Source: Bacteroidales bacterium (GTDB lineage Bacteria > Bacteroidota > Bacteroidia > Bacteroidales > WRGA01). Taken from it: 6,892 nt of DNA. Each line of letters starts with the position of its first letter. Positions within the stretch are counted from its first letter, which is position 1. The position numbers and the translations under genes were made by a program. The notes beneath the pieces were generated by a model, which was given only the letters and a program-made list of their open reading frames with translations, did not search any database and was not told the origin of the DNA. The stretch lies in assembly GCA_031279795.1 (NCBI GenBank), contig JAITHZ010000169.1, positions 1 to 6,892 on the forward strand. The letters run 5' to 3'. Of this stretch, positions 1 to 6,558 are shown piece after piece.

Positions 1-20
1 AATATAAATGTTATTATAAG

Positions 21-111
21 TTGATTACGCCCTTTCAGGGCTTACCGGATATAGTCCATATCTAATTCGTAGGGCGTTGCCCTATGCTATTGATTACGCT
101 CTTTCAGAGCT
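21..111. repeat. Palindromic intergenic repeat, two copies 69 bp apart
   Basis: A 22-bp unit starting TTGATTACGC occurs at 21-42 and again at 90-111, identical except at two positions. Each copy ends in a short perfect hairpin: GCCCT-TTC-AGGGC at 29-41 and GCTCT-TTC-AGAGC at 98-110. The two differences are the two sides of one base pair, so pairing is kept (C:G becomes T:A). Between the copies are two more inverted repeats: GATAT-AGTCC-ATATC at 48-62 and TAGGGC-GTT-GCCCTA at 70-84. No reading frame of note crosses the block. It lies just downstream of the pbpC stop codon, so it would be transcribed as a string of small hairpins in the pbpC 3' end if transcription continues. No T-tract follows the hairpins, so they are not classic terminators. 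The array may continue beyond the left edge. From memory, similar GCCCTGAAAGGGC-type repeats are scattered in many Bacteroidota genomes; no search was done. Confidence 0.8.
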
Positions 112-125
112 AATGGAACTAATTC

Positions 126-2477
126 TTAATTCTCAACTCTGAGAGTCGTCGACAAGGTATTTCCTGCATCGTCTACCACTGTAACTGTATGTTTTCCAGG
201 CGTTGGGGTTAATGACAGCCGGTGAAAATACTGTGTTGTTTCCACATAGTCATTGTCCAGATGCCAGTAAACTTTGGCATTGCTGTTGCTGTGCGCCAGT
301 TCGAAAACAACAGAGCCATTGCTTCCATCTAATTGTTTTGGCAATGAAATGGTTATGTTTCGCTGCGGATAAATAAACTGCATCGGGCTGTCGCTGCCAT
401 CTGCACATTTGGGGCTATATGAGGGAAGAGGCTGATATTCGGGATGATGCTGCCTGTAATACCATTCCCAAGCAGGAGGAAGCACAAACCAGGATACCAG
501 TTTTATTCCAGAATCGCCTGCGCAGTCGGCATACACGCGATGTCCGTCGTCCGAAATGCTGATTTGTCGGTGATAAGGGCAGGTGGCTGTCCGCAGAGCA
601 TTTACAGCAACCAGCGCAGTGTCTGCATCCGTGCAGAAGCGGCCTTTCAAATGTCCTGTTTGCCGACAAACCTCCACTTCTGTCAAGTCATCATAAGGAG
701 TTAAAAACCATGAAGAAGATGGCATTATATTAAAAATATCGAACATGACAGGTCCGGCAGTCCGTGCGCCGGTTAATCCGGAAACTCCCTCTCCACTGGC
801 ATTTCCAACCCACACCCCGACGAGATATTTTGATGTAGTACCAACCGCCCATCCATCGCGAAATCCGTAGCTTGTTCCGGTTTTCCAAGCAACAGGCTGC
901 ATGGAAGGAATAACTTGCCAGTCAATTTCTTCCGGACGATTTACGCCTTTAATTACCTCAAATGTTTGCCAAACCGCACCGGAATGAAACACGGGCTGTG
1001 CATTGCGCATGTTGGGCGTTGAAAAATCGGTTGTAAAGGGCGCATCGTTCATGCCGAGCATCGTTCGCGCCATCAGACAATAAACTGAGGCAACATCCCA
1101 CAGGCTTGTTTCGGCGCCTCCTAAAATCAATGACAATCCGTAGTGAGATGCAGGTTTTGTCAGTGTAGTTATTCCGGCTTTTTTCAGGAAATTGTAGAAC
1201 TTTGGCACGCTGTATGTTCTCAACAATTGCACAGCAGGCACATTGAGCGAACGCGCCAGAGCTTCCGACGCCAACACTGCTCCACTGAACTGGCGGTCGA
1301 AGTTCTGCGGTGAAAATCCATTGATATTTATGGGAATATCGGGCAACAGCATATCGGGCAACAGTTCGCCTTCCTGAAGAGCGGCGCAGTATAAAAACGG
1401 TTTGAGGATACTTCCCGAACTGCGTGGTGCGCGAATAACATCAACCTGACTTCCGGAAGCGCCTGACGAAAAACCGACATTTCCGCAATAAGCAATTACC
1501 TGATTCATTTCGATATCAACAACGATGGCAGCCAGATTCCGGACGCCACTGCGAACAAACTCACCGTTCCAGCGCGAGAGTATGGATTCTACCCGTGTTT
1601 GGACGCCACAGTCAACAGTTGATACCGTTTTCTTGCCATTACGCGTCAGATAATAGTTGGCCACCAGATGCGGAGCAATCTGAGGCAGCGGCAGCGGCTC
1701 TCCAGGCAACGGCTCGGAAATTGCCAGTTCATAAGTCAATTCGTTGATGGTGTGTGCGTCCAGCAAACGTTTCAGCAGTTTATTCCGTTTCGTCAGTAAA
1801 GCCTGCCGGTTTTTGGAAGGGTGAAGCATTGATGGCGCATTCGGCAGCACGGCCAGTACCGCAGCTTCTGCCCACGACAACTGTGTCGGCGAATGTCCGA
1901 AATATCGCCATGCTGCTGCTTCAAGCCCTGCAACATTTCCGCCAAATGGCGCATGTGAGGCATAAAGTGCAAGGATTTCGTCTTTCGAGCAGCGAAACTC
2001 CAACCGTGTGGCGAGCGTCATTTCAATTGCTTTTTCCAGCATTGTCCGTTTGTTGCCGCGCGACAGGCGAATAAGTTGCATGGTGATGGTACTGCCTCCG
2101 CTTACAATCCTGCCATTGAGGATATTCTGCCTGATAGCCCGCGCAACAGCCAGCGGATTAACGCCCCAGTGATACTGGAAGTAACGGTCTTCAAACGCAG
2201 TAAGGCAAATTTTGAATTTTTCTGGAACCGTGTCGGATGGAGGAAAACGCCACTGGCCGTCGTCGGCAATGCGTGCGCCAAGCAATTCGCCACGCCTGTC
2301 CAGTACAATTGTTGAATATGGAACATCAAACAACTTTTGTGGCAAACAAAAAACATACCCCACAAGCAAACAAAAAACTGCTGCATACAGTTTTTTTGGC
2401 CACGGTAAACTGATTCTTACCGCTTCGCTTGCCAAGCGTCTTAGATGAACAATTTTATCTATACTCCACTGTATCAT
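126..2477 (-). CDS. pbpC: Penicillin-binding protein 1C (bifunctional glycosyltransferase/transpeptidase)
   Basis: Class A penicillin-binding protein that polymerises lipid II into glycan strands and cross-links the peptides on the periplasmic face of the inner membrane. From the ATG at 2477 it has 783 residues. A membrane anchor lies at about 29-46. The GT51 glycosyltransferase shows EDRYF at 96-100 with the catalytic Glu, GGSTITMQ at 127-134, and LPNAPS near 211. The transpeptidase shows SILK at 356-359 (nucleophile Ser356), SLN at 410-412 and KTG at 532-534. The last 90 or so residues match the BiPBP_C domain typical of PBP1C. All catalytic motifs are present and the length is normal, so the gene looks intact. 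An in-frame TTG at 2504 would add nine residues, but it lies inside the TATCTTTG promoter box; the ATG is preferred, with AGAGG 11 bases upstream. The alpha-2-macroglobulin gene that often accompanies pbpC is not upstream of it here. Confidence 0.95.
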   Translation of the reverse strand: MIQWSIDKIVHLRRLASEAVRISLPWPKKLYAAVFCLLVGYVFCLPQKLFDVPYSTIVLDRRGELLGARIADDGQWRFPPSDTVPEKFKICLTAFEDRYFQYHWGVNPLAVARAIRQNILNGRIVSGGSTITMQLIRLSRGNKRTMLEKAIEMTLATRLEFRCSKDEILALYASHAPFGGNVAGLEAAAWRYFGHSPTQLSWAEAAVLAVLPNAPSMLHPSKNRQALLTKRNKLLKRLLDAHTINELTYELAISEPLPGEPLPLPQIAPHLVANYYLTRNGKKTVSTVDCGVQTRVESILSRWNGEFVRSGVRNLAAIVVDIEMNQVIAYCGNVGFSSGASGSQVDVIRAPRSSGSILKPFLYCAALQEGELLPDMLLPDIPININGFSPQNFDRQFSGAVLASEALARSLNVPAVQLLRTYSVPKFYNFLKKAGITTLTKPASHYGLSLILGGAETSLWDVASVYCLMARTMLGMNDAPFTTDFSTPNMRNAQPVFHSGAVWQTFEVIKGVNRPEEIDWQVIPSMQPVAWKTGTSYGFRDGWAVGTTSKYLVGVWVGNASGEGVSGLTGARTAGPVMFDIFNIMPSSSWFLTPYDDLTEVEVCRQTGHLKGRFCTDADTALVAVNALRTATCPYHRQISISDDGHRVYADCAGDSGIKLVSWFVLPPAWEWYYRQHHPEYQPLPSYSPKCADGSDSPMQFIYPQRNITISLPKQLDGSNGSVVFELAHSNSNAKVYWHLDNDYVETTQYFHRLSLTPTPGKHTVTVVDDAGNTLSTTLRVEN

Positions 2478-2501
2478 TACTTTTATAGCCTCTTTCTGCC
2501 G

Positions 2502-2509
2502 CAAAGATA
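2502..2509 (-). promoter_or_regulatory. pbpC promoter, -7 box TATCTTTG
   Basis: Read on the minus strand, TATCTTTG fits the Bacteroidota -7 consensus TAnnTTTG exactly. It lies 24 bases upstream of the pbpC ATG, which would give a short leader of roughly 18 bases carrying AAAGAGG (2489-2495). No clear -33 TTTG box is visible about 20 bases further upstream, because that region is occupied by the AATTACG heptamer repeat. Transcription start and strength are inferred. Confidence 0.65.
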
Positions 2510-2546
2510 CGAATTAAAAATTACGAATTACGAATTACGAATTACG
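2509..2546. repeat. AATTACG heptamer repeat, site A (pbpC/OMP intergenic)
   Basis: Four perfect tandem copies of AATTACG run from 2519 to 2546, preceded by ACGAATTAAA at 2509-2518. On the minus strand this reads (CGTAATT)x4 followed by TTTAATTCGT. The last 24 bases of that reading (2532 down to 2509) are identical to 6610-6633 downstream of the pectate lyase gene, so both copies share a defined end and are not just random AT-rich sequence. The repeat abuts the pbpC -7 box and covers the position expected for its -33 element. Confidence 0.85.
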
Positions 2547-2602
2547 GAAAGAATAAAAACGTTAAATGATAAAATATTCGGACAAATATAAACAAAAACA
2601 GC

Positions 2603-2610
2603 TATATTTG
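2603..2610 (+). promoter_or_regulatory. Promoter -7 box TATATTTG for the outer-membrane barrel gene
   Basis: TATATTTG matches the Bacteroidota TAnnTTTG consensus and lies 46 bases before the ATG at 2657, predicting a leader of about 40 bases. A -33 TTTG at normal spacing is not obvious; TTCG at 2577-2580 is the nearest candidate. The leader lacks a Shine-Dalgarno sequence, which is common in this phylum. Confidence 0.55.
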
Positions 2611-2656
2611 CTCGCTCTTAACAATAAAATTTGTACTATTTTTCAGTTTCATTCTT

Positions 2657-3331
2657 ATGGTAAAAAAAAGTATTTTTCTGTTCTATTTGTGTAGTATGCC
2701 GTGTCTGCTGATGGCACAGGCGCCTTTTCGGTATGATACAATCCGTACGGAAAAAAAATTATACCATTACGAACATCCGTATGAATATGAAACCAAGCCG
2801 TTTACATACGACACAATCCGGTATGCACAGCCGAGTCAGCCTGCGCATCGGCAAAAGAAACGCAAACACGCCCAGCAAACGGAGCAACAAATGTTTTCTT
2901 TCGATAAACAGAAGTTGTTTTTTGGCGGAAATATCGGATTGCAGTTCGGTTCTTATACCTTGATTGACATATCACCACAGGTTGGATATGCATTCAGCAA
3001 GTGGTTTGCAGCCGGTGTGGGGGCGACGTTTATTTACTTCGACTATTATGAGTACCAGCAAACAAATGCAGGAATAAACCTTTTCGGGAATATTTATCCG
3101 ACAGATTTCATTATCCTTTCTATGCAACCAGGATTAGACCGTGTCTGGTACAAAGACCACGCTGGAGAGGGAACAAGCTATGCCCCTTCGTTTCTTGTCG
3201 GTGCAGGCCTTTATATCCCGATGGGAAGAGGCGGAATGTCGCTTATGCTGAAATACGACCTCGTCCAGCATGATTATTCGCCATACGGACATAGCGTTTT
3301 TTATGCTGTTGGTTATACATTCTCCCTGTAA
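2657..3331 (+). CDS. Small outer-membrane beta-barrel protein, function unknown
   Basis: A 224-residue predicted outer-membrane protein. The first 20 or so residues form a signal peptide (MVKK, hydrophobic core, likely cut after LLMA before Gln21). Residues 22-75 are a hydrophilic, Tyr-rich segment with an octapeptide occurring twice, PFRYDTIR at 23-30 and PFTYDTIR at 48-55, then a basic patch around KKRKH (67-71). From about 87 to the end, alternating aromatic/glycine strands (GGNIGLQFG, SPQVGYAFS, AAGVGATFIYF, SFLVGAGLYIPMG, and a final VGYTFSL) suggest a barrel of about eight strands. The strand pattern (LQFG, then SPQVGY, later SPYG near the end) resembles a widespread uncharacterised Bacteroidota barrel family as I remember it. 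No enzymatic motif is visible. It is divergent from pbpC and 168 bases from the next gene. Ligand and role cannot be deduced. Confidence 0.85.
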   Translation: MVKKSIFLFYLCSMPCLLMAQAPFRYDTIRTEKKLYHYEHPYEYETKPFTYDTIRYAQPSQPAHRQKKRKHAQQTEQQMFSFDKQKLFFGGNIGLQFGSYTLIDISPQVGYAFSKWFAAGVGATFIYFDYYEYQQTNAGINLFGNIYPTDFIILSMQPGLDRVWYKDHAGEGTSYAPSFLVGAGLYIPMGRGGMSLMLKYDLVQHDYSPYGHSVFYAVGYTFSL

Positions 3332-3466
3332 AGCAATACGTTCCTGTGAAGCACACAAAAGTCAATAAAAAATAAATATGCAGCAATGTGGGATTAAAAT
3401 GTCCCTATTTTAAGGAAAGATTTTTAATTTTTCCCAGCGATACTTGTTGATTACGTATATTTTGCC

Positions 3467-3474
3467 TATTTTTG
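3467..3474 (+). promoter_or_regulatory. Promoter -7 box TATTTTTG for the isomerase gene
   Basis: TATTTTTG fits TAnnTTTG and lies 25 bases before the ATG at 3500, giving a leader of around 19 bases. TTGTTG at 3444-3449 is a plausible -33 element, with 17-20 bases of spacing depending on which TTG is used. This is the most complete promoter in the window. Confidence 0.6.
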
Positions 3475-3499
3475 CAGGCGTAAAATAACTGCAAAAGCA

Positions 3500-4096
3500 A
3501 TGAATACGCGCCTCATAATAGAACAGGAAGCACAAGCCATTTTGAATATTCCCGCAAATGAGAATTTTGAGAAAGCTGTCGATTTGATTATCAGCAAAGT
3601 AGTTGATAAAAAGGGTAAATTAGTAACATCCGGCATGGGAAAAGCCGGACAGATTGCCGCCAATATTGCTACCACATTTTGCTCCACCGGCATACCGTCA
3701 GTATTTTTGCATCCCAGCGAGGCGCAGCACGGCGACCTTGGAATATTGCAGGAAAACGACGTTATGCTGTTGATTTCCAATTCGGGTAAAACGCGCGAAA
3801 TCATTGAACTTACCGAATTGGCAGAACGACTGATCCCTGAATTGAAATTTATTGTTATTTCAGGTAATACCAACAGTCCTCTGGCCAAAAAAGCCGATAT
3901 CTTCTTAGCCACAGGTTCGCCCGAAGAAGTTTGTCCGCTCCGTTTGACGCCAACTACCTCAACTACTGTAATGACAGTGATGGGAGACATTCTGGTCGTA
4001 AATACAATGATAAAAACCGGATTTTCCAGTGAAGATTACGCCAAACGGCATCACGGCGGATATCTGGGAGTAAAATCAAGAAAACAATCCAATTGA
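3500..4096 (+). CDS. kdsD: D-arabinose-5-phosphate isomerase, SIS domain only (KdsD/KpsF type)
   Basis: Predicted cytoplasmic aldose-ketose isomerase converting D-ribulose 5-phosphate to D-arabinose 5-phosphate, the first step toward Kdo for lipopolysaccharide. The 198 residues form one SIS domain with family motifs in order: TSGMGKAG (43-50), HPSEAQHGDLG (71-81), SNSGKTREI (93-101), PTTSTT (151-156), MGD (161-163) and HHGGYLG (184-190). Aligned by eye with E. coli KdsD, Lys48, Glu74, His77, Glu100 and His184 fall where the catalytic Lys59, Glu85, His88, Glu111 and His193 lie. E. coli KdsD is about 328 residues because of two C-terminal CBS domains. This protein stops cleanly after the SIS domain, as known single-domain isomerases of Bacteroides do, so it is not a truncation. 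The start ATG fits the nearby promoter. GutQ-like or other sugar-phosphate SIS roles are less likely. Confidence 0.9.
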   Translation: MNTRLIIEQEAQAILNIPANENFEKAVDLIISKVVDKKGKLVTSGMGKAGQIAANIATTFCSTGIPSVFLHPSEAQHGDLGILQENDVMLLISNSGKTREIIELTELAERLIPELKFIVISGNTNSPLAKKADIFLATGSPEEVCPLRLTPTTSTTVMTVMGDILVVNTMIKTGFSSEDYAKRHHGGYLGVKSRKQSN

Positions 4097-4107
4097 AAAT
4101 CAATTTT

Positions 4108-4121
4108 CGTAATTCGTAATT
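4108..4121. repeat. AATTACG heptamer repeat, site B (isomerase/lyase intergenic)
   Basis: Two perfect copies of CGTAATT, the reverse complement of AATTACG, lie 11 bases after the isomerase stop codon. This is a short member of the family seen at 2509-2546 and 6559-6633, in the opposite orientation to site A on the plus strand. It lacks the shared TTTAATTCGT end. Confidence 0.65.
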
Positions 4122-4183
4122 ATCTATCAGTTTCACCCCTATTAAAAATCAATTTGCCCCTCTATGAAGCCGTAGAAATGATG

Positions 4184-4191
4184 TAATATTG
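4184..4191 (+). promoter_or_regulatory. Weak promoter candidate TAATATTG for the pectate lyase gene
   Basis: TAATATTG differs from TAnnTTTG at one base and lies 36 bases before the ATG at 4228. No -33 box is found at normal spacing: TTTG at 4153-4156 is 27 bases upstream. The gene may depend on an activator or on an unrecognised promoter; the call is tentative. Confidence 0.3.
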
Positions 4192-4227
4192 CAGCAATTT
4201 ATTCATTTACTTAAAGAAAACGACATC

Positions 4228-6546
4228 ATGAACAAATTCAAGAAATTACCAATTATTTTGTTTTTTGTGGGGATGCTTGGGGCATTTCCTGAAACTTTTG
4301 CTGCAGCTCCGGTCATTACAAAGACGCAGGGCTGGCTGGAAACGCTTTACGTAACATGGACGTATGGCGGTACTGCCGACCGTTTCAACGTATATTATTC
4401 CGGCGAAGGGGTAGCTGAGAAACTTGTCGATGATTATCTCATTCGCAAGTATGCTGATTATTATCGTGTTGATATTCCAGGCTTACAAGCCGGAAGCTAC
4501 ACCGTCAAAGTAGAAGCCGTGACGGGAACAGCCACCGAAAGCGTCACTTCGTCGGCAATAGCTGTTCAGGCGCACGACCGTAGCGGCTTTGCATTCTGTA
4601 AAGTATCGCCTTCGAAAGGAACAGGTTCAGGCGCTTACAATGAAAACGGCACGTTGCGCTCCGACGCAAGGGTGATTTACCTTACAGAAAATACCGTAAC
4701 CACCGTAACTCTTGATGTGGTTACAAGTGACAAAGGCGGAATAACTGCCTGTACAGGCATCGGCCCTATCTTGAAGGCTCGACAGAAGGGATACGACAAA
4801 CCGCTGGCTATTCGCATTGTGGGTAAAGTAACTGCCACCAAACTGAACACTTCCTCCGAAGCACTGGGCAGCAACAACGACTTGCAAATAAAAGGCAGTA
4901 GTGGCTATACTGAACTGAATACCACCATAGAAGGTATTGGCGACGACGCTACCGCATACGGCTGGGGGATTCTTGTCAGAAACAGCATAAACGTCGAAAT
5001 CCGCAATATCGGTTTCATGAATTTCCCTGAAGATGGCATATCGCTGGATACCAACAACCGAAACATCTGGGTTCATCACTGTGATTTGTTTTACGGCACA
5101 AATGGCGGCGGCGACAAGAAAAAAGGCGACGGCTCACTCGACAGCAAAAAGTCGGGTTTCGTTACCATTTCCTACAATCACTACTGGGATTCCGGAAAAT
5201 GCAACCTGCTGGGTAACGGAACGGAAAGTCCTGAATATCTGACTTATCACCATAACTGGTTCGACCATTCCGACAGTCGCCACCCACGTGTCCGATCTCA
5301 TAAGGTGCATGTTTACAACAATTATTACGATGGCGTTGCCAAATACGGTATCGGCGCTGCAGCAGACTGCCCGTCAATTTTTGCCGAAAACAACTATTTC
5401 CACAACTGCAAGTATCCCATGCTGATTTCCATGCAAGGTTCGGATATAAGTGGCGGCAGCGGTACTTTCTCCAGCGAAAACGGCGGAATGATTAAATCCT
5501 ATAACAACCACATTGACGGCGCAACGCGCTTTGTGACTTACTCGCAAAACACGGTGGAATTTGATGCGTATGACGCAAGCACCCGCAACGAAACAGTACC
5601 TTCCACTGTAAAATCGAAAAAGGGAGGATGCACTTACGACCAGACGCTTGAAACCCAGTATATTCTTACCTCAAATTATACTTGCGCGATAGACAACGTC
5701 AATGATGTTCCAACTAAAGTCAGCACCTTTGCTGGCCGTATTGAGGGTGGTGATTTGAAATTTACCTTCACCGACGCCGACAATACCAAAGCCGACGATC
5801 CCGTAGCTGCAATAACGAGCGCCCTTACAGGCTATTCTTCTCCTGTTGTCTATATTCAAGGCGACGGCGGCAGCGGTTCCGGCAATGGCGGCGGCGGTGA
5901 CGGCGGCGGTGACGGTGACGGTGACGGCGATGGTGACGGTGATGGCGACGGTGATGGCGGCACTGTGGTAGGCGGTACCGTAGGCGGCGGTTTGTGCGAA
6001 TTGATGAGCGGAAGCGCTTCTGTTTTCACAATTACAGGAAATACATCAACCAGCAAGGGAAGCGTAACCGTAAATGGTACAATCTATTCTTGCTGCCTGA
6101 AAATAGAATCAGCAACAAGCATATCATTTACCACAGCAGTTCCGATGACATTAACGCTGGTATTTTTGGCGTCGGAGACAAATAAAAAAGTGAAAATCGA
6201 CGGAACCGACTATACGACTGACGGCAGTGGAATAGTAACAACCGAACTGATACCGGGAGAGCACACAATTACAAAAAATGCATCCATAAACCTGTTTTAT
6301 ATTTCGCTGGAAGAAGGCCAGACAACAGCTCCGAAAAACACTCAGGCAGAGGAAAGCACCATATATCAGCAAGCCACTGCGCTCGTTGTAACAGGCAAGG
6401 TCAATTCGTTGGATATCTATGACATAACCGGCGTGTGCATTGCCAGCAACACCCATTCGAATGTGATTGATTTGCCAGAACTTGCACCAGGCGTCTACAT
6501 GGTGAAAGTCAACAAAACGGCTGTCAGCAAATTTAACTGGAAATAA
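4228..6546 (+). CDS. Secreted family-1 pectate lyase with Fn3-like, C-terminal beta-rich and sorting-like domains
   Basis: Predicted exported enzyme cleaving polygalacturonate by Ca-dependent beta-elimination. The ATG at 4228 gives 772 residues starting with a signal peptide (MNKFKK, hydrophobic core, cut near 25-26). An in-frame TTG at 4189 was rejected because it adds 13 residues before the signal peptide and overlaps the promoter candidate. Residues 27-115 are Fn3-like. Residues about 118-540 are the PL1 parallel beta-helix: WVHHCD (281-286), DGSLD (301-305, likely Ca ligands), DSGK (Lys324) and SRHPRVR (350-356). By eye, Lys324, Arg351 and Arg356 match Lys190, the catalytic Arg218 and Arg223 of Dickeya PelC. 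Residues 543-589 are a Gly/Asp-rich linker. Residues 590-697 form a beta-rich module like those ending other Bacteroidota pectinases, possibly carbohydrate-binding. Residues 710-772 resemble a type A T9SS sorting domain (DIYDITG, LAPGVYMVKV, final KFNWK) without the usual NP motif. No SusC/SusD genes lie nearby. Confidence 0.93.
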   Translation: MNKFKKLPIILFFVGMLGAFPETFAAAPVITKTQGWLETLYVTWTYGGTADRFNVYYSGEGVAEKLVDDYLIRKYADYYRVDIPGLQAGSYTVKVEAVTGTATESVTSSAIAVQAHDRSGFAFCKVSPSKGTGSGAYNENGTLRSDARVIYLTENTVTTVTLDVVTSDKGGITACTGIGPILKARQKGYDKPLAIRIVGKVTATKLNTSSEALGSNNDLQIKGSSGYTELNTTIEGIGDDATAYGWGILVRNSINVEIRNIGFMNFPEDGISLDTNNRNIWVHHCDLFYGTNGGGDKKKGDGSLDSKKSGFVTISYNHYWDSGKCNLLGNGTESPEYLTYHHNWFDHSDSRHPRVRSHKVHVYNNYYDGVAKYGIGAAADCPSIFAENNYFHNCKYPMLISMQGSDISGGSGTFSSENGGMIKSYNNHIDGATRFVTYSQNTVEFDAYDASTRNETVPSTVKSKKGGCTYDQTLETQYILTSNYTCAIDNVNDVPTKVSTFAGRIEGGDLKFTFTDADNTKADDPVAAITSALTGYSSPVVYIQGDGGSGSGNGGGGDGGGDGDGDGDGDGDGDGDGGTVVGGTVGGGLCELMSGSASVFTITGNTSTSKGSVTVNGTIYSCCLKIESATSISFTTAVPMTLTLVFLASETNKKVKIDGTDYTTDGSGIVTTELIPGEHTITKNASINLFYISLEEGQTTAPKNTQAEESTIYQQATALVVTGKVNSLDIYDITGVCIASNTHSNVIDLPELAPGVYMVKVNKTAVSKFNWK
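5908..5955 (+). repeat. In-frame GGYGAY hexamer repeat encoding (Gly-Asp)x8
   Basis: Eight consecutive Gly-Asp codon pairs (residues 561-576 of the lyase) form the core of a longer Gly/Asp/Ser linker covering residues 543-589. The third codon positions vary between C and T, so the DNA repeat is imperfect although the peptide repeat is perfect. It separates the catalytic domain from the C-terminal module. The closely spaced Asp residues could bind Ca, but this is inference. Confidence 0.85.
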
Positions 6547-6558
6547 ACACGAATTTTC

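Noticed and set aside
21..111. CRISPR array
   Set aside because: Only two repeat copies with one spacer-like gap that itself contains hairpins, no cas genes, and the repeats are not the usual form.
2583..2590. Second TATATTTG box on the minus strand upstream of pbpC
   Set aside because: Matches TAnnTTTG but is over 100 bases from the pbpC start and in AT-rich sequence; the closer TATCTTTG box explains the start better.
3390..3405. GGGA/TCCC inverted repeat after the barrel gene
   Set aside because: Four base pairs with an eight-base loop and no T-tract immediately after; expected by chance.
3466..3990. 174-codon minus-strand open frame across the isomerase gene
   Set aside because: Antisense to an intact conserved SIS domain with all catalytic residues; the composition looks like a shadow.
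4091..4105. AATTGA-AAA-TCAATT hairpin at the isomerase stop codon
   Set aside because: Only six A/T-rich pairs with a weak T run; overlaps the stop codon and is not convincing as a terminator.
4627..5079. 150-codon minus-strand open frame inside the lyase gene
   Set aside because: Fully antisense to the conserved PL1 coding region, no recognisable motif or promoter.
5856..6056. Minus-strand open frame with Pro-Ser repeats
   Set aside because: It is the complement of the Gly-Asp linker codons in the lyase gene; the repetitive peptide is an antisense artefact with no start signals of its own.
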